64,000 nucleotides of DNA from Candidatus Planktophila sp. (lineage in GTDB: Bacteria > Actinomycetota > Actinomycetes > Nanopelagicales > Nanopelagicaceae). The translations under genes were made by a program, and so were the position numbers. Below are positions 1 to 8,486 of the stretch, piece after piece. The stretch lies in the NCBI GenBank assembly GCA_030681675.1, contig JAUXRP010000003.1, positions 1 to 64,000 on the forward strand, given 5' to 3'. Every line of letters begins with the position of its first letter. Position 1 is the stretch's first letter. The notes under the pieces are model-generated. The model saw only the letters and a list, made by a program, of their open reading frames with translations, ran no database searches and was not told where the DNA came from.

Positions 1-170
1 GACTGCGCCTTTTTTTGAATAGAGGAAAAGATTTGATTATCCCCTGATGCTCCACTTGAAATTTGGCTCGTCGAAAATGTTAATGCAACCATACCGAGCC
101 CTATCATGATGAGTAAAGCGATCTGGGCGGGGTTAATACTAAAGCGTTTAATTGGTGTGCCCAAGCTCAT
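1..170 (-). CDS. N-terminus of a membrane protein, cut by the window edge
   Basis: A minus-strand reading frame opens with ATG at 170 and runs off the left edge, so only about 56 residues are visible. They start MSLGTPIKRF, followed by one hydrophobic segment (about residues 16-31, AQIALLIMIGLGMVAL) and then a Ser/Gln-rich, probably external stretch. The start lies 4 bp after the response-regulator stop codon (175), so the two genes are probably co-transcribed. The partner gene and the single N-terminal membrane segment would suit a sensor kinase or a c-di-GMP protein, but no diagnostic domain is inside the window, so the function is unassigned. Confidence 0.6.
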   Translation of the reverse strand, partial: MSLGTPIKRFSINPAQIALLIMIGLGMVALTFSTSQISSGASGDNQIFSSIQKKAQ

Positions 171-174
171 TGAG

Positions 175-567
175 TTAAGAGCTTTCGCTTTCAAAAATTG
201 AAATGACTTTTTGGACCAACTTTTCTGGTCTAAAGGGTTTTACAACATAGGATGTAGCACCAAGGTCAATGGCCATATCAATATCCTCAACCGAAGATCT
301 CGATGTCAACATCAAAACTGGTATCGAATTAATCTTTGAATCTCTATCTTTGCGAATCTTTTCGAGGACCTCAAACCCATTTAAACCTGGCATCATCGCA
401 TCTAATAAGATTAAATCTGGCTTGGCTGACCTAGTTTGGGCCAAACCATCGGCCCCATCAATACCGGTCAGTACAGTAAAACCCGCATTTTCTAAAATTA
501 GAGTCAGGAGATGTCGAATATCCTCATTGTCATCAATGACAAGAACGCTCCTCTTACTCTCACGCAA
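175..567 (-). CDS. Single-domain response regulator (CheY-like receiver)
   Basis: This 130-residue protein is essentially one receiver domain. The acidic pocket is Asp12-Asp13, the phospho-acceptor is Asp56 in LILLDAMMPG, the switch Thr is Thr88 in MLTSR, and the conserved Lys is Lys110 before Pro-Phe. No output domain follows, so it probably signals through protein-protein contact. The start is TTG at 567, with GGGGAA about 8 nt upstream on the coding strand. It is divergent from the SipW-type peptidase operon and is followed by a membrane protein gene. Whether it controls the adjacent secretion operon is not shown by the sequence. Confidence 0.9.
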   Translation of the reverse strand: MRESKRSVLVIDDNEDIRHLLTLILENAGFTVLTGIDGADGLAQTRSAKPDLILLDAMMPGLNGFEVLEKIRKDRDSKINSIPVLMLTSRSSVEDIDMAIDLGATSYVVKPFRPEKLVQKVISIFESESS

Positions 568-671
568 TTGTGTTATTCCCCTATTCTGCGCTGATTATTG
601 CTCCTCAAAGTGTGCAAGCCACGAATGGTGCCCGCGAGGCTAATGAGAGGTTAGAGCTTTATCTTATCTCC

Positions 672-1355
672 ATGGCTCAGATATCAACTCGTAAAAGCCT
701 CCACTCTAAAAAGAGAGGTGGAGGCCTAAAACGCGTGTTTGCAGGCTTTATTATAGCCCTCGTTGTGGCAACACCCACAGTTTTACAGAGCTATTTCGGC
801 TTTGGCATCTCCCCGGTTTTATCAGGGAGCATGAGCCCTTTCGCCCAGGCTGGAGATGCTTTTATCACAGTAGAGCGACCGGCCTCGCAGCTATCTGTTG
901 GAGACATCGTTACTTTGCATGTTGCAGATTCGGAGGCCTTCTATGCCCACCGAATTATCGAGATTAGGGAACAAAGTGGCGGCATAAAGCGAATTGTCAC
1001 TAAGGGTGATGCAAACCCCACCGCTGAGGAGGATCCATTTATGGCCTCACCTCAGGCAATGGTCCCTGTGACGCTCTTTAGTATCAAATGGATCGGGTAT
1101 CTCCTGGTCTACCTCACATCGGTGCAGGGACGCCAAGCTGGGCTAGCGCTCATAGTAATCGCCAATGTTCTCATGCTTTTGCTTTCGTTATTTAAAAAAC
1201 CAACCAAAGAGATTTCCTCACGAGGCCAAGATATCTATAAAGGACTTTACGAGGAGAGTTATGAAAATGCAGCAAATGAATACAAGAAGAGGGAGATCTA
1301 TCGAGATCTCTATGAAGAAGCACACTGGGAACTACAAACTATCAGGGAGAAATAA
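672..1355 (+). CDS. sipW: SipW-type signal peptidase I
   Basis: This is a membrane-bound signal peptidase of the ER/archaeal (SipW) type. Counting from ATG 672 (227 aa), the first membrane segment is about residues 22-38. The nucleophile is Ser53 in SGSMSP, His93 in YAHRIIEI replaces the Lys of bacterial LepB, and Asp113 lies in TKGDANPT. A second membrane segment spans about 155-174, and a charged Tyr/Glu-rich cytoplasmic tail follows. The frame stays open back to 570, but the added residues look untranslated and ATG 672 gives a compact N-terminus; no strong ribosome site decides between them. The stop codon directly abuts the next ATG (1356), indicating an operon with its probable substrate. 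Confidence 0.88.
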   Translation: MAQISTRKSLHSKKRGGGLKRVFAGFIIALVVATPTVLQSYFGFGISPVLSGSMSPFAQAGDAFITVERPASQLSVGDIVTLHVADSEAFYAHRIIEIREQSGGIKRIVTKGDANPTAEEDPFMASPQAMVPVTLFSIKWIGYLLVYLTSVQGRQAGLALIVIANVLMLLLSLFKKPTKEISSRGQDIYKGLYEESYENAANEYKKREIYRDLYEEAHWELQTIREK

Positions 1356-2021
1356 ATGAAACTAGGTTATCTGTCCACACTTAAAACAGTTGGGACACTT
1401 TCAACAAAAATTGCAATTGTCGCAGCAGCATCTATTGGAGGAGCATCACTAGTCTCTTCCTCTGTTTTTGCCGCACTTACAGCAAGTGCAACTAATACAA
1501 CTGCCACCGCAGTCTCATCCGGATACATGAGTCTTACTCAGGCTCCGGGCGGCGCATCGGGAGGATTCACTACCGCAGTTACCGCCATGGCACCACTGGA
1601 CTCTGTGGTCCGTTTAGTCACTTTAACAAATTCATCTACCTTAAATGCCGCCTCGATGACGCTGGCCGTATCTGATGCGACTCCAACTGTATTGACTACA
1701 AACGGTACAACTGGATTACAGACAACTATTCAGCAATGTAGCGTTGCTTACACTGCCGTTACTTATGCATGTTCTGGCACAGAAACAACTGTCCGTGCTG
1801 CATCCTCACTGCTTTCTTTGGCTACACCACAGGCCTTGACATTAATTCCAGCATCTCTATTAGCGGGCGGTGTCACATACCTGAAAATCACTATATCTTT
1901 ACCAGACTCTACTGATAATACTCTCAATGGAGTTATTCCAGCAGGCATTCAAAATAAGAGCGCTGCTTTAACTTGGACAATTGCTGCAACTCAACGAACA
2001 GCAACTACAACTAACTCCTAA
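1356..2021 (+). CDS. Secreted SipW-cognate (TasA/camelysin-like) surface protein
   Basis: This 221-residue protein has a long N-terminal signal region with a hydrophobic core at about 19-38, ending SSVFA before ALTASATNT. That is the layout of SipW-dependent signal peptides, in which a Phe-Ala-Ala type site is followed by an Ala/Thr/Asn-rich segment. The mature part is rich in Thr, Ser and Ala and looks all-beta. It has two Cys (QQCSV, YACSG) that may form a disulfide. It starts immediately after the peptidase stop codon. A fibre or surface-layer role is inferred from the SipW pairing. Its last residues (RTATTTNS) closely match the end of the next gene product. Confidence 0.72.
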   Translation: MKLGYLSTLKTVGTLSTKIAIVAAASIGGASLVSSSVFAALTASATNTTATAVSSGYMSLTQAPGGASGGFTTAVTAMAPLDSVVRLVTLTNSSTLNAASMTLAVSDATPTVLTTNGTTGLQTTIQQCSVAYTAVTYACSGTETTVRAASSLLSLATPQALTLIPASLLAGGVTYLKITISLPDSTDNTLNGVIPAGIQNKSAALTWTIAATQRTATTTNS

Positions 2022-2065
2022 TACGAGATAACACCAGTGTGGGGATTGAAGGGAGGGTAATTTTT

Positions 2066-2839
2066 ATGAAGAAGATAAAGCTTGCCCTTATTGCAGCTGT
2101 AGTAGGCGCCATATCCATGGCGCCTACTCAGTTGCTCCCTGCAGCTGCAGCAATTCTAGGCAGTGCTATATCTCCCTCACTATCGGTGAGCACTGGCGAT
2201 TTTGGAGCCGTTGCAGGCGCTTCCTCTGCTGCAACTGCTACAAGTGCATATGTGGTAGATACTATGGTCTCATCCTGTTCTTTCAATCAAACTACAGTGA
2301 ACTCCAATACACCTAATAATTCATCCACTATTGCTCTACAAGCCGTAACGAACTTGGCAGTGGGAATGATTATTTCAGGTAATGCTGGAATTGCTGCCGG
2401 TACAAAAATTACGGCAATCAATACCACAACAAAGGTCATAACCATCACCCCGAATACGACGGCACAGATTGGTAAAAGTGTAAGTCTAACTTTTTCTGGC
2501 TGTTATCAGAAATACTTCAACGTCAATAATATTAGATCGATAGCACTTTCCTCATTTCAAATTTCGCAGACCGTTAATACCGTATCTCCCGACAGTGTTA
2601 CCTTGCAATCCTGTGCTGGTACATGGACCGAGGCAACTGGCGCATGTACAGGTGCCATTACTAATATAGTTGTAACAACTAGCGGGACCAGTGCCTTCAT
2701 CACAGTCTCGGGCGCTCTCAGTGCCGTAACCGGAACAGTCCGTCTGCGGGCGTTGTCTAATACCAGTGGCAGAACTTCTACTGTTTCAATAAATGTTGCT
2801 CGAGTTAATTTGCGCGCGGCAATAACTACAAACTCTTAG
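2066..2839 (+). CDS. Second secreted Ser/Thr-rich surface protein of the SipW operon
   Basis: This is an unrecognised secreted protein of 257 residues from ATG 2066, preferred over the in-frame upstream ATG at 2039 because GGGAGGG lies 8 nt upstream. The signal peptide is MKKIKLALIAAVVGAISMA with a likely site after PAAAA. The mature protein is rich in Thr/Ser/Ala and is predicted all-beta. It has four Cys (SSCSF, SGCYQ, QSCAG, GACTG), enough for two disulfides. It is third in the SipW operon and ends RAAITTNS, like its neighbour. The stop codon overlaps the convergent korB stop by 4 bp. A partner subunit of a surface fibre is inferred; no known family was recognised. Confidence 0.7.
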   Translation: MKKIKLALIAAVVGAISMAPTQLLPAAAAILGSAISPSLSVSTGDFGAVAGASSAATATSAYVVDTMVSSCSFNQTTVNSNTPNNSSTIALQAVTNLAVGMIISGNAGIAAGTKITAINTTTKVITITPNTTAQIGKSVSLTFSGCYQKYFNVNNIRSIALSSFQISQTVNTVSPDSVTLQSCAGTWTEATGACTGAITNIVVTTSGTSAFITVSGALSAVTGTVRLRALSNTSGRTSTVSINVARVNLRAAITTNS

Positions 2840-3837
2840 TCAACGACCCAGGTATCTCCAGAATGAAGGAGTTTATCCAGATCACCAGCGCCTTGTGCCT
2901 GGATGACGCTGGCTAACTGATCATTGACCATTGCCGAATATCCCGGTCGAACAACATCACGAAAAACGCCTATCGGGGTGTGCTCGAGATCTGAGCCAGA
3001 CAGGCGCGATAGAGCGAAGGCATATGAGGGATCAGGATCGTGTGCATCATGAACAACGAGTTGAGATTCATCTACTGAACTCAACTCAACTAACTTAAGT
3101 GTTGCCCCGTCCCTAATAACACCAAAGGTAGAGGATTTTATGGGTTGGCCATGCACCATCTGTAGCAGAGAGCCCTCTTTGGTTTCATTGTCTTTAACCT
3201 GATCAAATGCGCCATCGTTGAAGATTGGGCAGTTTTGATAGATCTCGATGAGGGCCGAGCCCTTGTGAGAAGCAGCTTGGCGCAAAGTTTCGGTTAAGTG
3301 TTTGCGATCACTATCGATAGTGCGTGCAACGAAAGTTGCTTCAGCGCCGATAGCCAGAGAGACAGGATTAAATGGTGTATCGAGTGAGCCATATGGCGTG
3401 GATTTTGTAATCTTTCCTAGCTCACTAGCTGGCGAGTACTGGCCCTTAGTTAAGCCGTAGATACGGTTATTAAATAGCAAAATCTTTAACTCCACATTAC
3501 GGCGCAGTGCGTGAATCAAATGGTTGCCACCGATTGAAAGAGCGTCGCCATCACCAGTGATAACAAAAACCGTTAAATCTGGTCGACTAATTGCTAAGCC
3601 TGATGCAATTGCCGGAGCGCGCCCATGGATGGAGTGCATCCCAAAAGTATTCAGGTAATACGGAAAGCGCGACGAGCAACCAATTCCTGAGATAAAGACG
3701 ATATTTTCGCGCGGGATTCCGAGTTCAGGCAAAAATGCCTGCATCGTTGAAAGCACCGAATAATCGCCACATCCAGGACACCAACGAACCTCTTGATCTG
3801 ACGTGAAATCTTTCTTTGTAAGTGCAACATCAGTCAT
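2836..3837 (-). CDS. korB: 2-oxoacid:ferredoxin oxidoreductase, beta subunit
   Basis: This is the thiamine-diphosphate-binding subunit of the 2-oxoglutarate:ferredoxin oxidoreductase family. It oxidises 2-oxoglutarate to succinyl-CoA with reduction of ferredoxin. The 333-residue protein has iron-sulfur ligands in WCPGCGDYS (Cys20, Cys23) and GIGCSSR (Cys54), plus a later Cys in QNCPIF. The TPP/Mg motif runs from GDGDALSIGG to the Asn pair in LLFNNRIYG. Its start overlaps the korA stop by 8 bp, so translation is coupled. The two-subunit form, with the gamma domain fused to alpha, is standard in actinobacteria. It could supply low-potential ferredoxin to other enzymes; substrate preference cannot be read from sequence alone. 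Confidence 0.93.
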   Translation of the reverse strand: MTDVALTKKDFTSDQEVRWCPGCGDYSVLSTMQAFLPELGIPRENIVFISGIGCSSRFPYYLNTFGMHSIHGRAPAIASGLAISRPDLTVFVITGDGDALSIGGNHLIHALRRNVELKILLFNNRIYGLTKGQYSPASELGKITKSTPYGSLDTPFNPVSLAIGAEATFVARTIDSDRKHLTETLRQAASHKGSALIEIYQNCPIFNDGAFDQVKDNETKEGSLLQMVHGQPIKSSTFGVIRDGATLKLVELSSVDESQLVVHDAHDPDPSYAFALSRLSGSDLEHTPIGVFRDVVRPGYSAMVNDQLASVIQAQGAGDLDKLLHSGDTWVVD

Positions 3838-5662
3838 TGTGAAGTACCCCCATTGCAGCTTCGACTAATTCGGCCGTTGTAAATGGCAGACCACGTACCA
3901 TGTTGTAGCCCACGATATCCTTTAAAAACTTGGATCGAAGCAGCATTGCTAACTGCCCTAAATTCATTTCAGGTGTTATTACCGTTTCATACTTCGCAAG
4001 CACTGCACCTAAATTCTTAGGAAGTGGGTTTATATATTTGAGGTGAGCTTGGGCGATTTTCTCACCATTGTTGCGAAGCTCCTCAACGGCCGATGCAATT
4101 GGGCCAAAAGTTGAACCCCAACCAAGGAACAAAACCTTTGCATCACCTGTTAGATCATCGACTTCGATATCAGGAACTTCGATCCCGTCGATTTTTGCCT
4201 GCCGTGTCCGCACCATAAAATCATGATTGGCAGGCTCATAATTAATCTCACCGGTCTTATCCTGCTTTTCAATTCCTCCGATACGGTGCTCGATTCCGGC
4301 AGTACCAGGGATCGCCCAAGGTCGTGCAAGAGTTTCTGGATTTCTCTCATAGGGAAGAAAATTCTCTTGGCTCTTGGCAAATCCGATATCGAATTTCGGC
4401 AACGCGGCAACATCTGGAATCTTCCAAGGCTCTGAACCGTTAGCGATATATCCGTCGGATAATAGAAATACCGGAACCCTATACGTCGTTGCAATCCGCA
4501 CCGCCTCCATCGCCATCGTGAAACAGTCACTTGGAGTCGATGCGGCGATAACGGCAGCAGGTGATTCACCGTTTCGACCAAACATAACCTGGAGCAGATC
4601 TGCCTGCTCCGTCTTAGTTGGTAATCCCGTGGATGGGCCACCACGCTGCACATCGATAATTATTAGCGGCAGCTCCAACATAACGGCGAGGCCAATCATC
4701 TCGCTCTTAAGGGCAATGCCCGGACCCGAAGTAGTTGTAACACCTAGGGCTCCTCCATATGAGGCACCCAGTGCTGATCCCACCGCAGCAATCTCATCTT
4801 CGGCTTGAAAAGTAATGACACCAAATTTTTTATGCTTTGAAAGTTCATGCAATATATCTGATGCAGGAGTAATGGGATATGAACCAAGAAATAATTTCAA
4901 CCCACTTTGTTGTGATGCAGCGATTAATCCATAGGCGAGTGCGATATTTCCGCCGATGTTTCGATATATCCCTGGGGACATGTGTGCAGGTGCAACTTCA
5001 TATGAGGTTGCAAAGTCTTCACTTGTTTCGCCGTAGTTCCATCCAGTGCGATATGCAATTAAGTTCGCCTCCAAAATATCAAGCTTCTTTGCAAACTTCG
5101 CCTTTAAAAACGCCTCTGTTGCATCCGTTGGACGGTGATACATCCATGAAAGTAGTCCGAGTGCAAACATATTTTTAGCACGCTCGGCCTCTTTGCGTGA
5201 GAGTGGAAGCTCTGATAGCGCCGATACAGTCATAGACGTAAGTGCAACGGGATGAATCTTGTAACTACTTAAAGTTCCATCCTCAAGAGGATTAGTTAGG
5301 TAGCCAACTTTTGTTAAGTTGCGAGAAGTGAATTCATCTTTATCGACGATGATTGTTGCACCTCGAGGAATATCCTTAATATTTGCCTTGAGCGCCGCTG
5401 GATTCATTGCAACTAATACATCGGGGGCATCACCGGCAGTTCTTACATGGTGATCAGCGAAGTGAAGTTGAAATGAGGAGACACCTGGCAACGTTCCTTG
5501 GGGTGCACGGATTTCTGCTGGAAAGTTCGGCAAAGTCGAAATATCATTTCCTAAACTGGCAGTGTCCATTGTGAAGCGATCGCCAGTGAGCTGCATTCCA
5601 TCTCCACTGTCTCCGGCAAATCTAATAATTACGGATTTGACGGCGACAGTTGGTTTGCTCAT
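3830..5662 (-). CDS. korA: 2-oxoacid:ferredoxin oxidoreductase, fused gamma-alpha subunit
   Basis: This 610-residue partner of KorB has an N-terminal gamma domain at about 1-190, starting with GDSGDGMQLTG. The alpha (pyrimidine-binding) domain follows from about 225, with GSYPITPASDIL, QAEDEIAAVGSALGAS and the glycine-rich TTSGPG segment. A C-terminal transketolase-C-like domain at about 495-610 carries FLGWGSTFGP. Together the subunits form the oxygen-tolerant actinobacterial KorAB enzyme. The 100 bp upstream (5663-5762) hold the likely promoter and the end of the FUSC gene, with no strong terminator. Confidence 0.93.
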   Translation of the reverse strand: MSKPTVAVKSVIIRFAGDSGDGMQLTGDRFTMDTASLGNDISTLPNFPAEIRAPQGTLPGVSSFQLHFADHHVRTAGDAPDVLVAMNPAALKANIKDIPRGATIIVDKDEFTSRNLTKVGYLTNPLEDGTLSSYKIHPVALTSMTVSALSELPLSRKEAERAKNMFALGLLSWMYHRPTDATEAFLKAKFAKKLDILEANLIAYRTGWNYGETSEDFATSYEVAPAHMSPGIYRNIGGNIALAYGLIAASQQSGLKLFLGSYPITPASDILHELSKHKKFGVITFQAEDEIAAVGSALGASYGGALGVTTTSGPGIALKSEMIGLAVMLELPLIIIDVQRGGPSTGLPTKTEQADLLQVMFGRNGESPAAVIAASTPSDCFTMAMEAVRIATTYRVPVFLLSDGYIANGSEPWKIPDVAALPKFDIGFAKSQENFLPYERNPETLARPWAIPGTAGIEHRIGGIEKQDKTGEINYEPANHDFMVRTRQAKIDGIEVPDIEVDDLTGDAKVLFLGWGSTFGPIASAVEELRNNGEKIAQAHLKYINPLPKNLGAVLAKYETVITPEMNLGQLAMLLRSKFLKDIVGYNMVRGLPFTTAELVEAAMGVLHND

Positions 5663-5762
5663 GGCTCACATCTTGCCACCGCAGAGCCCGTGGGGCATTA
5701 GTTTTAGAGCATCTCATTGGTCACGTTTTGCTCACTCTGAGGGTTAGCCCTGTTGCCAGCCC

Positions 5763-6962
5763 CTACTTTCCAAAGAATCTCCGGAAGCGCCTAAAAACCG
5801 CCTTGCCGAAAGCGTTAATTTGACCGCGGAGTGAGATTTTCAAAACCTTGGCCGATGCTGGCTCATCTGGTGAGGCAACGTCGCGAAGTGATGGTGAGTT
5901 TAAATCAAGTGAGTCGGCGATGAGTTCGATGTTAGCTACCATTGAAATTCCTCGAACTATCTGTTCTTGATCAACATCCTTGGCATCTGAAATGAGCGCC
6001 TCAGCTAAGGCCGAACCTGCCTCTCTGGCATCTGTCGTAGCGCTCTGGTGTGAATCGTCTGAACTCGAACTTTCATCCTCAAACTTAGATGAGATTGCAA
6101 AACTTGCCGCAGACAAAGCAACGGCTATCGCCTTTTGAGTTGAATCGGCAATTCCACCTTTGACCGCAGAATCAAATAACGTTCGGGCAATGGTTCGAAT
6201 CTCTACAACAGTATGTTCCAGTGCGATACCTTGAATGTAGATCTCTTCCGCTTCATCCTTCTTAGCAGTTGAGAACCAGCGCGCATGCCCTCGTGCTTCA
6301 ACTGAGTGAGAACGGATATTTGGAATCTCCTCGTTGAGAAGTCGAGCTTTAGCGAGCCAATTTCCCGCCTCTTTTTGTGTATATCCCGAAGCAACGCCTT
6401 CAGACATCGTTGCTAATAAAGCTGCCGCCTTTACACTGACCGATTTAATTTGATCCAAAGAGCGGTCAATAGGAGTTTTGTGGTGGGAAAAATATGAAAA
6501 GAAGATTGCAATTGCTGCACCTATGAGCGTCGAGCCAAGTCGATGCAACGCAGTGCTCTCAGGTAAACCTGGACTAATGACTATGAGCGCGGTGACCGGA
6601 ACATTGATAGATGCTACTTCACCTAGGTGTAGTGCCCGAGCAACTACTGCGCACATAATTATTGTGAGGCCAACTGAGATGAAACCAAAATCAAAGAGCG
6701 CAACCGCAGTAAGGGCCACGCTCGCACCGATGGCAGTACCGACAATTTGACCAAGGCCTTCCCGAAGTGATTTATGGAGTGAGATACGAATGCTTAATGC
6801 ACAAACAATCGCCGCGACAACTCCTCCATTTTTTATGAGTAAATCACCCACTTGCCAAGCCGTCGCACCTGCCAGTCCAGCAACGGTAATTTGTCGAACC
6901 CACGTTTTACGCTGGCTAAAAAGGGCGATAACTCTTCTTATCAAGCCAGATTTCTCATCCAT
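5763..6962 (-). CDS. FUSC/aromatic-acid-exporter-like membrane protein
   Basis: This protein has an N-terminal bundle of hydrophobic segments (about residues 20-165 counted from ATG 6962) and a long soluble, helical C-terminal half with a Ser/Asp-rich linker (DESSSSDDS). That is the layout of FUSC/ArAE family efflux proteins, although no substrate can be assigned. I place the start at ATG 6962 rather than the upstream in-frame codon at 6989, because the motif ATGGATGA overlaps the ubiA stop by 8 bp and fits coupled translation. It is the last gene of the betA-fdhD-ubiA group. It has no obvious role in betaine metabolism and may be a passenger. Confidence 0.7.
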   Translation of the reverse strand: MDEKSGLIRRVIALFSQRKTWVRQITVAGLAGATAWQVGDLLIKNGGVVAAIVCALSIRISLHKSLREGLGQIVGTAIGASVALTAVALFDFGFISVGLTIIMCAVVARALHLGEVASINVPVTALIVISPGLPESTALHRLGSTLIGAAIAIFFSYFSHHKTPIDRSLDQIKSVSVKAAALLATMSEGVASGYTQKEAGNWLAKARLLNEEIPNIRSHSVEARGHARWFSTAKKDEAEEIYIQGIALEHTVVEIRTIARTLFDSAVKGGIADSTQKAIAVALSAASFAISSKFEDESSSSDDSHQSATTDAREAGSALAEALISDAKDVDQEQIVRGISMVANIELIADSLDLNSPSLRDVASPDEPASAKVLKISLRGQINAFGKAVFRRFRRFFGK

Positions 6963-7656
6963 GGGGCACTCTCGCAAAGCTCGAGTCAATGGATGTGAGA
7001 TCTCGCCCTACGGGGCTATTAATCAAAATCAGCGCACTCGAAAGCATTAAAGCAAGTGCGATTACGGTCGAGTTTCTCTTTCCTAAGCGCTGTGGAACTC
7101 CACCGATGTTGCTCTCTCGATCCTGCTCTAAATCTTTCAGGACGTTAATGAAGTGAAAGGCAACACCAAGCATTGCACCTACAGTTAACACCCACAGCGG
7201 TGGTGTGCGATCGATGGCATAAAAGATTGATGCCGGCAATGCAGCACAAGCCACTGCATACGGTAAAGGTGAGAGTGGAGAGAACTTAAAGTAAAAGTTA
7301 TAGGCGATCCCGCAGCCAACACCTAATAGGTACACAAATCCGCCCTTGATACCAAGGGGTCCAATTAAGTTAGCAATTACTGCAATGGGAATGAGAAGAA
7401 ACGTTGCCCTGCGAAGCTGCTGCAGTGATATAGCCCCGGCAACCAAAGGCTTGTTTGTACGGCTATGTTTTACATCATCACTGTAATCACAAATGTCATT
7501 GCTCCAACCAATTACTAGCTGGCCTAAGAAAACCGTAAAGGCGATTACAGATGCAGGTCCGACCCACCACAACTTTACCGAAAGTAGAAATGAGATTGCT
7601 GTGATAAGCATGGTCGGGCCAAAGTGTGCCGCTTTTGCATATGCTTTTAATTTCAT
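6955..7656 (-). CDS. UbiA-family prenyltransferase (short form)
   Basis: This is an integral-membrane aromatic prenyltransferase-family protein with seven or eight hydrophobic segments. The two Asp-rich motifs that bind Mg-diphosphate are NDICDYSDD (about 52-60) and DLEQDRESN (about 172-180). At 233 residues it is shorter than typical UbiA or MenA (about 280-300), so the acceptor cannot be named; quinone or lipid modification are both possible. It overlaps fdhD upstream by 4 bp and the FUSC gene downstream by 8 bp, so it is co-transcribed with both. Confidence 0.8.
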   Translation of the reverse strand: MKLKAYAKAAHFGPTMLITAISFLLSVKLWWVGPASVIAFTVFLGQLVIGWSNDICDYSDDVKHSRTNKPLVAGAISLQQLRRATFLLIPIAVIANLIGPLGIKGGFVYLLGVGCGIAYNFYFKFSPLSPLPYAVACAALPASIFYAIDRTPPLWVLTVGAMLGVAFHFINVLKDLEQDRESNIGGVPQRLGKRNSTVIALALMLSSALILINSPVGRDLTSIDSSFARVPHG

Positions 7657-8486
7657 GGTTCGCTGGGTAAATAGTGCTTGGCTAGACCATTTCGAGCGAA
7701 GGCTAATAGAGTTAAGTTGAACTCTGCTGCCAAATCAATTGCTAGCGAAGTCGGTGCGCTGACGCCAACAATGGCTGAAATACCAGCACAGATAGATTTC
7801 TGTACTAACTCATAACCGATCCGCCCTGATACAACCAAGGTCCAATCACTTAAGGGGAATTTCTTTTCTATAATCGCAGCACCAATTACTTTATCAACAG
7901 CGTTATGACGACCAACATCTTCGCGAACCCAAACAGGCTCCCCCTTCGGACTAACCAGGAGCGCTGCATGTAGACCTCCCGTTTTTTCAAAAATACGTTG
8001 ACGTCCATCTAGAAGTGAGGCCATTACAGCTAATTCTTGAATACTGTGGCTTGGAGATGTGGTTTTAACAATGCCTCGTTTATGCAAATCAGAAATACTT
8101 GTAGAGCCACAGACGCCACATGCCGAGGTAATTGTAAATCGTCGCTCTAAAATTCTTATCGGCTCTTGCGAACTCTGTACAACTTCGGCAATGACAACAT
8201 TTGCTCTCTGGCGAAGAGAGAGTGTCTTATCGGCACATACCTTGATGCTTACCAATTCATCTGGAGATGTAAGAAAGCCCTCACCCCAAAGAAAACCTGC
8301 GGCAAGTTCGAGATCATTGCCGGGTGTTCGCATTGTGACGCCCAGTTGTTCTTCAACTTCCCCACGTTTAATGCGGATTTCAAGGGGCTCTTCGACCACT
8401 ACAGAGTCAGAGGTTGGTGCAGCTGAATCGGTTCTTTGCACCCTTACCTTTGCAATCGATGAAGGTGCGAGCTCATCACCTGACAT
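7653..8486 (-). CDS. fdhD: Formate dehydrogenase accessory sulfurtransferase FdhD
   Basis: FdhD transfers sulfur from a cysteine desulfurase to the bis-MGD cofactor, a step required for active formate dehydrogenase. The CGVCG loop carrying the persulfide Cys is present after TITSA. Other family segments are [22 protein letters not shown] and [14 protein letters not shown] use ATG 8486; the upstream in-frame codon at 8531 adds residues unlike the family. The start overlaps the betA stop by 11 bp (ATGTCAGGTGATGAG contains the betA TGA). It is physically separate from the fdsABG genes at 23.3-28.3 kb but is clearly meant for them, tying the choline operon to the formate module. Confidence 0.92.
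   Translation of the reverse strand: MSGDELAPSSIAKVRVQRTDSAAPTSDSVVVEEPLEIRIKRGEVEEQLGVTMRTPGNDLELAAGFLWGEGFLTSPDELVSIKVCADKTLSLRQRANVVIAEVVQSSQEPIRILERRFTITSACGVCGSTSISDLHKRGIVKTTSPSHSIQELAVMASLLDGRQRIFEKTGGLHAALLVSPKGEPVWVREDVGRHNAVDKVIGAAIIEKKFPLSDWTLVVSGRIGYELVQKSICAGISAIVGVSAPTSLAIDLAAEFNLTLLAFARNGLAKHYLPSEP

Noticed and set aside
1997-2839. TTNS tails as sortase signals
   Set aside because: There is no LPxTG-like motif, hydrophobic segment or basic end; the tails are short and polar, so sortase anchoring is not supported.
4374-4808. Plus-strand reading frame inside korA
   Set aside because: It lies opposite strongly conserved KorA motifs and has no ribosome site or recognisable family; it is a codon-bias shadow.
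5663-5762. Terminator between the FUSC gene and korA
   Set aside because: Only a 4-bp AGGG/CCCT stem is present, without a T tract.
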